Shown: in pieces, positions 1 to 16,735 of the stretch | Position numbering within the stretch: the first letter of the stretch is position 1 | Layout of the letters: each line of letters starts with the position of its first letter | NCBI GenBank assembly: GCA_943704425.1 | Contig: CALSCP010000692.1 | Location: 75,977 to 107,211, forward strand | DNA from: Ministeria vibrans ATCC 50519 | Taxonomy: Eukaryota; Opisthokonta; Filasterea | Direction of reading: 5' to 3' | Length of the DNA stretch: 31,235 nt | The notes under the pieces: model-generated | The model's database searches: none | What the model saw: the letters and a program-made list of their open reading frames with translations, nothing else | What the model was told of the DNA's origin: nothing | Position numbers and translations under genes: made by a program

Positions 1-35
1 GAGAGAGAGAGAGAGAGAGAGAGAAAGACACAAAG

Positions 36-82
<47 letters not shown>

Positions 83-201
83 AAGTGATAAAGAGAGAGA
101 GAGGATGAAGAGGAGAAAAGAAACAAAGTGATAGACAGAGAGGAGGAAGAGGAGAAGAGAAACAGCGTGATAGAAAGAGCTAGGAGAAAGAAACAAAATG
201 A

Positions 202-248
<47 letters not shown>

Positions 249-347
249 TGTTTGTGAAGAGGAAGAGGAGAAAGAAACAAAGTGATTGAAAAGTGATAGA
301 GAGAAAGAAAGTAAACAAAATGATGTTTTCTTATTATGCTGTTGTAG
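1..347. repeat. Intron of poly(A) polymerase: GA and GT microsatellites with CAAAGTGATAG words
   Basis: No coding signal. The stretch is a GA-rich array broken by a recurring word close to CAAAGTGATAG (near 31, 81, 124, 163, 194, 278, 291 and 315) and by a GT run at about 204-246. It ends at the acceptor TGTTGTAG at 340-347 and so is the 3' part of an intron whose donor is off the window. The same word recurs in introns of other genes here. Confidence 0.85.
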
Positions 348-1530
348 GAACTTTTCTACAATGCCAGTGCGACTAAACCAAGTCGACTTTGACCCTTACA
401 TTGGACTGCCCAACTGGGACCCTCAAGTACACAAGAACAATCAAGAGACAATACACAAGCAACTCAATATCTTACCTGCACTTTCAACCATATATATATT
501 TTCTCACTCTCTCACTCACACTCTATATCACGACAGGTCAACGCTCGCAACCGGTACGACGTGATGCCTGTGATTACGCCTGCCTACCCGTGCATCAACA
601 GTACCTTCAATGCGACTCGGAGCACGCTCACGACCATCAAACACGAAATGAACATTGCAAAGGATTTGGTCGTCCAATGTGAGACGCGCTTTCTCGAGTG
701 GAGTGCCCTTTTTGAGAAGAGTCCTTTCTTTCTCGATTACAAACACTTTATTGAAGTCACTGCCGAGTCAGGTTCAAAAGAGGAGCACGTCAAATGGTAT
801 ACAAAGGAGAGTGAGAGTGAGAGTGAATGAGTGAGATTGAGAATAGTGGTAGTGAGAGGGAGAAGGGAGAGGGAGATTTAATGCGTGATGATGAGAGGGA
901 ATGGGAAAAACTAAGTGAATGCGCATTTTAGGGAGGGATTTGCCGAAAGTCGATTGCGCAAACTCGTCGAGGCTCTTGAGTTGTCATTTAGACAGGCACA
1001 ACTCAATCTTGGTGAAGATGTGATGGTACGACCGCTCTCACTGTCACAATCACAATACCTCTGGCTTTTGTTGTTTGTTTCTTACTTTACACTGTCTACC
1101 CGCTCTTTTGTTTACTTCCTCATTGTGGGCTTTGTTTGATTTTTTTCTCGTCGCAGTTGAGACCTTATCCTTACTCGTTTTCAAATCACTCAAACGAGAG
1201 CAAAGACGAAACGGAGATTGTAGAGAAACTGCCAGAACACGAATGGTAGTCAATAAGTGCGCTAATGTTTTTCTTTCACTGAGCCTCTCTTTCTGTCTTT
1301 GTAGGGATTTGGGCGGAGCAGTGGAGAACAATTTGGAGACGAGTGGAGAAGAGACAAAGGGAGAAAATGGAAAAAGTGCGGAAGGAGAGGGAGAAGGAGA
1401 AGGGGAAACACAGAAGAAGACGAAGGAAGAGGGAGGGAGTGAGGCGGAAGGGAGTGGGGTGGAAGGGAGTACAGCAAAGGCAGTGTATCGCTCTCTCTTT
1501 TTTATTGGACTTGCCTTTCCCAAGAAGGGT

Positions 1531-1624
<94 letters not shown>

Positions 1625-2505
1625 GTGTTCGTATATATATATATGTAATATTATGTGTGTCTATGTCTGTGTGTGTTGCGAGAAGGGGGTTATGTTTTGT
1701 TGTATTGAATGTTGCCTGTAGAGAAGCCGATTTCGCTTGATTTTGGAGCTGCCGTTGCGCGGTTTGAGACACAGCTGATGACCGAGTACCGCGAACGCAC
1801 TCCGTCTATGGCAGTTACAGTTGCGTACAAGAAATGGTATCAACATGGCACATTTTTCCTCTGTGATTCTTTTTATTTTGTTTGTGCCTGTGTGTTAGGG
1901 CGGATTTGCCTCCGCTGGTGTTTGGAGGAGAAGAAGAGATGGCCAAGGCGAACCGAGCGAGAAAGCAAAAGAAGAAGAAGTCAGCCAAATCATCGTCAGT
2001 CCCCAAAACGACCACTGCAACCACTGCGGCTGTACCGGCCAAGGGCAATGACGACCAGTCGAAAAAACGACCGCTCACCGACGAAGAAGTACAAACTGTG
2101 TTGTCTCCGTGCAACGTGCGCACTGCTCCTTAACACTGTACCTTTTTCATCGTGTAGCTTGGACCGGAAGACGCTGATACAAAGCGAGCACGCACAGGCG
2201 CCTCAGACGATGCAGCGCCAGCAACGACAGACTCTGCCACCACCACCACCACCACCACAACAACAACAACAGCAACAGCAGCTCCTGCAGTCGTCCCCTC
2301 TCAACCTAAACGGTACACTACACCCACACGTTCTCACGCACACTCACCCATTCTCAATCTGTGACATCTTTCCTATTCTTTCATTGTCTATCTCTCCCTC
2401 TTCTCTGCTCTCAGACCCGACATAGAGCTTGGCGCAGGCGATGATGCACACTCCGAAGACCTCTCTGCCGCTAAGCGAGGCCCAATCAAGCTCGTCATGC
2501 AATAA
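348..2505 (+). CDS. PAP: Nuclear poly(A) polymerase, 5'-truncated by window edge
   Basis: Adds the poly(A) tail to cleaved pre-mRNA in the nucleus. Only the part after the catalytic nucleotidyltransferase core is in the window. Exons read as 348-426, 537-796, 932-1025, 1157-1245, 1305-1528, 1722-1836, 1899-2097, 2158-2312, 2415-2505; all phases join and give 434 residues. The first exons carry the signature around LPNWDPQ-VNARNRYDVMPVITPAYP, which matches the family's conserved NLPVWDPRVNP..RYHLMPIITPAYP segment, followed by NSTFN and the RNA-binding-domain segments ESRLRKLVEALE and FFIGLAFPKK. Between the last two lies a Glu/Gly/Lys-rich insertion (exon 5). The C-terminus is basic, with nuclear-localisation-like clusters (RKQKKKKSAK, KKRP, TKRAR), a poly-Thr run, and ends KLVMQ. 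An AATAAA lies at 2622-2627. The gene is convergent with CDC27, with 176 bp between stops. Identity is secure; start is outside the window. Confidence 0.93.
1531..1622. repeat. GT dinucleotide tract in poly(A) polymerase intron
   Basis: About 45 GT units occupy the 5' half of the intron 1529-1721, starting right after the donor GTACGT. The tract is followed by TATATA at 1632-1643. On the opposite strand it reads as CA. Confidence 0.95.
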
Positions 2506-2681
2506 CAACCACTCGCTCTCTCATTTTAGAAATAGTTCTTACTACTAACCACCTTGATACTCTCAATCACATCAAACACTCTCACACAACAAAAAAAAAG
2601 AAATAGAAAGTAAATTAAATGAATAAAAGGTAAAGAAAAAGTAAAAATGGTGCACTCACAAATATATAAGAATGAAGAAAT

Positions 2682-6512
<3,831 letters not shown>

Positions 6513-6638
6513 ATTATTTGTTTCAGCCGACAAGAGAGAAGAATTAATATTAAAATATTTTTGATTTCAAACTTGTTCATTTTCATTTTTCGAACACTAA
6601 TCTGTAATCAGTTCATTTCGCATTCATTTAGCAGTCAG
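6513..6638. promoter_or_regulatory. Divergent CDC27/centrin intergenic region
   Basis: Only 126 bp separate the CDC27 ATG (minus) and the centrin ATG (plus), so both promoters and 5' UTRs must lie here. It is AT-rich against GC-rich flanks (TTAATATTAAAATATTTTTG at 6543-6562). No defined TATA or other box could be recognised with confidence. Both products act at spindle/centrosome level, so a shared promoter is plausible, but that is inference. Confidence 0.45.
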
Positions 6639-6889
6639 ATGTCGTCATTGAAAGCAGACTTGTCACTGGACAGATCGAAGAGGCGCCGGCGCCCCGAACT
6701 CAGCGACGAACAGAAGCAGGAGGTACAGACGATTGGGAGTTGTTCAGTCGCCACTGGTCGAGTTATGTGCGGTTCATGAGACGCTAGAGAGTCCCTGAGG
6801 GCAGTGTTTATGATTTGAATGTGCGTCTTGCAAAGCGACACGCGTTGGGTGTGCGGAGAGGACTGTTTTGGGGAAACAGAGAGAGAGAG

Positions 6890-6923
<34 letters not shown>

Positions 6924-7546
6924 CAAAAGACGTTGAGTGTTGAGTGACTGTTTGTTGTGCTGTGGTGTACGTGTAGGTGCGGGAGGCGTTTGACCTGTTT
7001 GACAACGACAAAGACGGGCATGTGGACTACCACGAGCTGAAGGTAGGGCGCGGGAGGGGGCGAGGGGGCGCGTGGAGTGACGTGCGCGGTGGGTGTGCAG
7101 GTGGCAATGCGCGCGCTGGGCTTTGACGCGAAAAAGGCCGACGTGCTGAAGATCCTGCGCGACCACGACCGCGACGGCAGCGACAAGATTAGCTATGATG
7201 ATTTCTACGAAGTCAGTAAGTGGCAGTGTGCTCAGCTGAAAGGAGCTTAAGCGAATTGCGACGGTGTTTTGAACGGCTGTTGTGTGTTGTTGTTGTTGTT
7301 GTTGCTGCAGTGTCAGAACGGATTCTGGCAAGGAATCCTCGCGACGAGATTCTCAAGGCATTCCGGCTGTTTGACGACGACGAGACAGGAAGGATTTCGT
7401 TGCGAAACATGCGGCGGGTGGCGCGTGAGCTTGGGGAGACGATTGGCGATGAGGAGTTGCAGGCGATGATTGATGAGTTTGACCGCAATGGCGACGGAGA
7501 GATTGACGCAGACGAGTTTATGTCGATTATGACTGCAGACTACTGA
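6639..7546 (+). CDS. CETN: Centrin (caltractin), four EF hands
   Basis: Small calcium-binding protein of centrioles and basal bodies. Exons 6639-6722, 6977-7042, 7101-7215 and 7311-7546 give 166 residues, near the usual 165-172. The N-terminus is basic ([25 protein letters not shown]), typical of centrins. EF1 loop [12 protein letters not shown] is canonical. EF2 loop [12 protein letters not shown] has Asp where the usual Gly6 sits. EF3 loop [12 protein letters not shown] matches the degenerate third loop of other centrins, followed by [12 protein letters not shown]4 loop [12 protein letters not shown] is canonical. The C-terminus MSIMTADY lacks the common final Phe/Tyr basic tail but ends in Tyr. 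The first intron contains a 32-nt A run. The stop lies only 48 bp from the stop of the convergent MORN gene, so UTRs must overlap. Confidence 0.93.
6890..6921 (+). repeat. A32 homopolymer in centrin intron 1
   Basis: A GA run (6880-6890) passes into 32 consecutive A residues, in sense orientation, about 55 nt before the acceptor GTGTAG at 6971-6976. Length may be unreliable in assembly. Confidence 0.9.
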
Positions 7547-7594
7547 GCAAATATGGATTGTAAGGAGAACAGAATCACTTTAGGGGGGTTGTCT

Positions 7595-13092
<5,498 letters not shown>

Positions 13093-13406
13093 ATTGAAAA
13101 TGTTTGAGTGAGATGTGGTTTCAGGTTTGATTAGATTAGAAGTTAACCTTTAACCACCATAATAAAAGTGTAATAAAATGATCCAGCTGACCATGCGAGG
13201 CGCAACGAGGTCGCCTTGCCACTTGCAGACCGACAGACAGCAAGCAGAAATGACTTGATTGAGGAACCGAACCTCCGCGAGGCAGCAGTACGAGGATTGT
13301 GCCGGATGACACTCAGGGGAATTTCCATACATTCGTAGTCAGATAATCATTACCATTATTCACATTTGATTCTTGTCTCTTCCCTTTGTGCACGTATAAC
13401 ACAGCA
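13093..13406. other. Divergent intergenic region, RhoGEF / ependymin-related gene 1
   Basis: The 314 bp between two divergent ATGs. It is AT-rich at both ends (AATAAAAGTGTAATAAAATG at 13161-13180; ATAATCATTACCATTATTCAC near 13345) and GC-rich in the middle. I see no gene, tRNA or clear core promoter element. Confidence 0.6.
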
Positions 13407-13638
13407 ATGAAGAACTCCGTGGTTGTCGCGGCCCTCGTCGCCGTGTTTGCTTCGGGTGTTGCCCTTGCGCTGACCCCGTGCGGTACGCCAGTGCCAACAC
13501 CCACACGCGCCCCTCCCCTGCATCGCCGTCTTACCCATCTTCATTGCAGTCCTTCCCCAGCAGTATACCGCCTCCGTCTTTCAAGTTCGTAACCTCCATT
13601 GTTCACCCTAACAACTTTTAATGCTTTCTATTTGCTTT

Positions 13639-13675
<37 letters not shown>

Positions 13676-13772
13676 CTGTCTGTCTGTCTGTCTCTGTCTG
13701 TCTGTCTGTCTTTGTCTGTCTGTGCGTCTCTGTCTCTGTCTGTGTGTCTCTGTCTGTCTCTGTCTGTCTGTC

Positions 13773-13815
<43 letters not shown>

Positions 13816-14603
13816 TTGTCTGTGTGTCTCTCTGTTTGTCTCTATCTGTCTCTCTATCTGTCTCTCTATCTGTCTCTCTGTCTGTCTCTCTGTCTGTCTC
13901 TCTGTCTGTCTCTCTGTCTGTCTCTCTGTCTGTCTCTCTGTCTATCTCTCTCCCGTGTGTCCTCTGCTCTACCAGTGGTCGCCCAACGGAATCCCTGCCA
14001 TTCCTGCTCCTCCCATGCACCAGACCTTTGCCATCACCGTCGACGCTCCCACGCGCCGCGTCAAGCTCGACGTGAACACCACGCTGGATCAGTACGGCAT
14101 TTCCTTCAACAATATTCTTGTCTTCCAATTCTACGACGAGAAGCTGCAGTACACCGTCGAGGACAATGGGGCGGGCAACTGCACCGTCGCGACGTACAAC
14201 GAGCCGTGGTTCCCCCCCGTCATTCCCGACAACAGCACCTACGTCGGCAACTTCCGTCTCTTCAAGCAGTCTGACAATGCTTACATGAACACCTGGTGTG
14301 CCAACAACTATGCGTCCTTCCGGGAGGCCTGCTTCTCCGTCACTGCCGACACCTGCTGGCCCATCGAAATGTCCTTTCAGGTATGTCACGACATTGTTTC
14401 TTTTACAAGTTCACGTTTGTCTTTCTCTTTCTCTTTTGTTCTTCTGAATGTAGACTGTCGAAGCGGACGATTCAGTGACGTACATTGAGCAGAAGCTCTT
14501 CAACTACACTCCGTTTGTTCCTACGGCGTCCACCTTTGCCCTTCCCCCGCAGTGTCCCCCCTTTCCCACCCTCACTACCACTGTTCCAACTCCCACTGTG
14601 TAA
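13407..14603 (+). CDS. Secreted ependymin-related protein 1
   Basis: Predicted secreted calcium-binding-type glycoprotein of the ependymin-related family; the molecular role in protists is unknown. Exons 13407-13482, 13550-13584, 13976-14380 and 14454-14603 give 221 residues, typical for the family. Residues 1-20 form a signal peptide ([20 protein letters not shown]), followed by TPC-x-LPQQY, comparable to the PC.APQQW start of mature animal ependymins. Family landmarks in order: [38 protein letters not shown] (compare QPWDPLDIPQNSTF), [10 protein letters not shown] and the C-terminal [26 protein letters not shown] and other N-glycosylation sequons are present. Two extra cysteines (WC and EAC) are not in vertebrate members. 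Intron 2 holds a TGTC satellite. It is followed 158 bp later by a paralogue with identical exon structure. Assignment rests on remembered motifs. Confidence 0.82.
13640..13953 (+). repeat. TCTG/TCTC satellite in ependymin-related gene 1, intron 2
   Basis: About 310 nt of interleaved TGTC and TCTC units, with TATC variants toward the 3' end, fill nearly the whole intron 13585-13975. It doubles as an extended pyrimidine tract before the acceptor CTACCAG. The paralogue's matching intron (14954-15047) lacks it. Confidence 0.92.
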
Positions 14604-14761
14604 TACAAGGATTACCTATTTATGTTAAGCAGAATGAGTTATCAAGTATCAACTGATAACTGTACTGGTTTCTGATTGTTTTGATTTTCATCCTTTTCAG
14701 AATATAGAAATGTGTCGAGTTCTCACTCTGTTCTTGCTCAATAATCAATTTCTTTCTCGCT

Positions 14762-15646
14762 ATGAAGACTTCAACAGCAGTCGTAGTCGCGCTCTTGTGT
14801 GCAGCAGTCTCTGCTTTGGCCGTTACGCCTTGTGGTACGACCAGTCAAAGTGTTTATGATTCCATCTCAGCCGTTTCCGCCTCTCTCGCCCTCTTTCCTT
14901 GTTCCTTACTTTGTCCAGATGTTCCTCAATCATACAAGGCGACTGTCTTTCAGGTATGCCTCACGCATTTGGCGATACACAATAGCAACTGACTGGGTGC
15001 TTTCCCCGCTCGCCCCTCTCCTCTGCGCCCTGCCCCCTGCTGCTTAGTGGTTCCCAAACGGAATCAAGCCTGTCGACGGCCCTCCCCTGCACCAGCTGTT
15101 CGACATCATCGTCGACAGTGCGGCGCACCAGGCCGTCATGACCGTCAACACCACCCTCGACGAATATGCCATCTCCGTCGACAACATCCTCACCTACCTC
15201 TTCTTCGACCAGAAGCTGCAGTACAGCGTCGAGGACAACGGCGCCGGCAACTGCTCGGTGGCGCCCTACGACGTCCCCTATCTCCCCTGGGTCATTCCCG
15301 ACAACAGCACCTACGTCGGCAACTTCCGTCTCTTCAAGCAGTCTGACAATGCCTACATGAACACCTGGTGTGCCAACGACTTTGGCTTCTTTCAGGAGGC
15401 CTGCTTCTCCGTCACTGCCGACACCTGCTGGCCCATTGAGCTTTCCATGAAGGTACGGCGTCTTCGTGCTGCACGCCAACCCTAACATTGTGCGTCTCTG
15501 CATAGTTTTTGGACACCAACAGCACAGTGACGTATCTCGAACAGAAGTACTACAACTTCGAGCCGTACACTCCTCCCGCATCGACCTTCCAGCTGCCCCC
15601 TCAGTGCCCTCCCCTCCCCTCTCCAACTGTGTCCCCAACAATGTAG
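14762..15646 (+). CDS. Secreted ependymin-related protein 2
   Basis: Tandem paralogue of the preceding gene. Exons 14762-14834, 14919-14953, 15048-15452 and 15506-15646 give 217 residues; exons 2 and 3 are exactly the same length as in gene 1 and all intron phases match. The signal peptide is MKTSTAVVVALLCAAVSALA, followed by TPC-DVPQSY. Conserved features are [46 protein letters not shown] and TYLEQKYYNFEPYTPPASTFQLPPQC. The tail is short and Pro/Ser/Thr-rich. A tract in exon 3 is almost identical in DNA to gene 1 while flanks have diverged. Codon use in exon 3 is more GC-rich at third positions than in gene 1. A tandem duplication is clear; function beyond secretion is not. Confidence 0.82.
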
Positions 15647-16274
15647 AAAGGAACAATCATCTTCATTTTACCGCCATAGATCATAGACCGCTGGGCCGGA
15701 CCGCGGTAGCTTACTGAGTGAAGTATCAAGTACACGGCCCCGACTCCTCAAGTAGACTGTACCCTGGATCACTGTGTTTAATCGCGATCTTGTTGAACTC
15801 GTCAATCTAAAATTCTAAATTTCTAAAATCTAAAATCTAAAATCTAAAATCTAAATTCTAATCAGTTGTATTTCCAAAGACACTGCAAAGGTACTGTCTC
15901 ATCAATCCCTACACCACGACTGACCCTCCCCACCCACCCCTCCCCTCCCATCTCATAGGACTGTAAGTCGGAGCTACAAACGAAGCGGAGGAAGGGAAAC
16001 CTTTCGGTTGCTTGGTACGTCGTCTTGGCTCGCTGCGGATTTGTGGGGGGGGGATGCGGAAGAAACTGCCTTAAACAGCGCACATTGCACGTCAAAGGCG
16101 AAAAGAAAAAAAAGAAAAGAAAAAAAAAGAAGAAAAGGTCGTTTGCACATGCGGTTGGGTGTGCACGCGGTGAATGCTTGGGGTGCTGCCATCAGAGCGA
16201 CACGGTCCAGCTCCGCAGATGCACAGCATGCTTCGATTGCGCCTCTTCCGTGCTGCAGTGGCGTTCTTTGTCGT
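15647..16274. other. Gap between ependymin-related gene 2 and RNase MRP RNA
   Basis: No coding signal. It contains 3' UTR of the upstream gene, a TCTAAAA tandem repeat (15809-15858), a C-rich stretch (15920-15955) and an A-rich run with scattered G (16104-16136). The 3' 80-100 nt could carry 5' sequences or promoter of the RNA gene; an 8-bp segment at 16193-16200 can pair with 16328-16335. Confidence 0.6.
15809..15858. repeat. TCTAAAA short tandem repeat
   Basis: Six to seven units of a 7-base TCTAAAA motif with one-base variants, in the 3' flank of ependymin-related gene 2. It resembles telomere-type heptamers only in length; the composition does not match a known telomere repeat. Confidence 0.85.
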
Positions 16275-16654
16275 TTCCGACTTTTGACATTTTCGCTCTC
16301 TCTCTCTCTTCTCTCTCCTCTGTAGAATTGCTCTGGGGAAAGTCCCCGGACACTGGGCAGCAAGTGCCACGTGCCGAAGGAGTGCACGTCCACGCGTGGG
16401 CAGCCCCGCTCTGCCGAGTGGAAAGGGTCGCTGCGCCATGACGCCTGCTGAGACACCCCGTGCCCTGTGCAGGGGTTGCAGCACGGCTGAGCCGAGCGAC
16501 CCGCGTGCGCCAGCGTGATCGTCCAAACACAGTGATACAGTCAACGGGGGCACGGCAATATGCGGCGGGAGAGCGGCCCTCGGGTCGTTCCCCACGATGC
16601 GCTGTGCTCTGGTCAACACAACGGGGCTCACTCTTGCATTGGTGTCAATCGGAA
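16275..16654 (+). ncRNA. RMRP: RNase MRP RNA
   Basis: RNA subunit of the ribonucleoprotein that cleaves pre-rRNA in the nucleolus. CR-I is GGGGAAAGTCCCC at 16335-16347, followed by GGACACTGGGCAGCAAGTGCCACGTGC in two overlapping pieces; this follows the human RMRP order (GGGGAAAGTCCCCGGAC, then GGGCAG, then GTGCCACGTGC) with very few changes. CR-V is ACAACGGGGCTCACTC at 16618-16633, matching human ACACGGGGCTCATTC. CCCCG (16344-16348) and CGGGG (16622-16626) form the P4 helix. The MRP-type GARAR loop is GCAAG here. CR-I to CR-V distance is about 290 nt, longer than in human. The 5' end is uncertain: TTCCGA/TTGACA (16275-16280, 16284-16289) can pair with TGTCAA/TCGGAA (16643-16654) as P1, but no clear P3 lies between. 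RNase P RNA is the alternative; the CR-I flank favours MRP. No T-run terminator follows. Confidence 0.85.
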
Positions 16655-16735
16655 GTACAACTCACCAAAAAAAAAAAAATAGAGAAAAAGAATAGAATAG
16701 ATTGTACAACGCAGAAAGGGAAGGGAAGGGGGGCA

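Noticed and set aside
876-928. Possible box C/D snoRNA in a poly(A) polymerase intron (AATGCG/CGCATT stem with GTGATGA)
   Set aside because: No CTGA D box at the 3' side and only about 50 nt long; more likely a chance hairpin near the acceptor.
13599-14075. Cys/Leu/Ser/Val-rich frame through the TGTC repeat, and an Arg/Gln/Asp-rich frame on the opposite strand
   Set aside because: Repeat translation within ependymin-related gene 1 intron 2; the true exon 3 begins at 13976 in phase with exon 2.
16275-16654. RNase P RNA instead of MRP RNA
   Set aside because: P4 is shared by both, but the long run of words after CR-I follows human RMRP closely; kept as the alternative until a covariance model is run.
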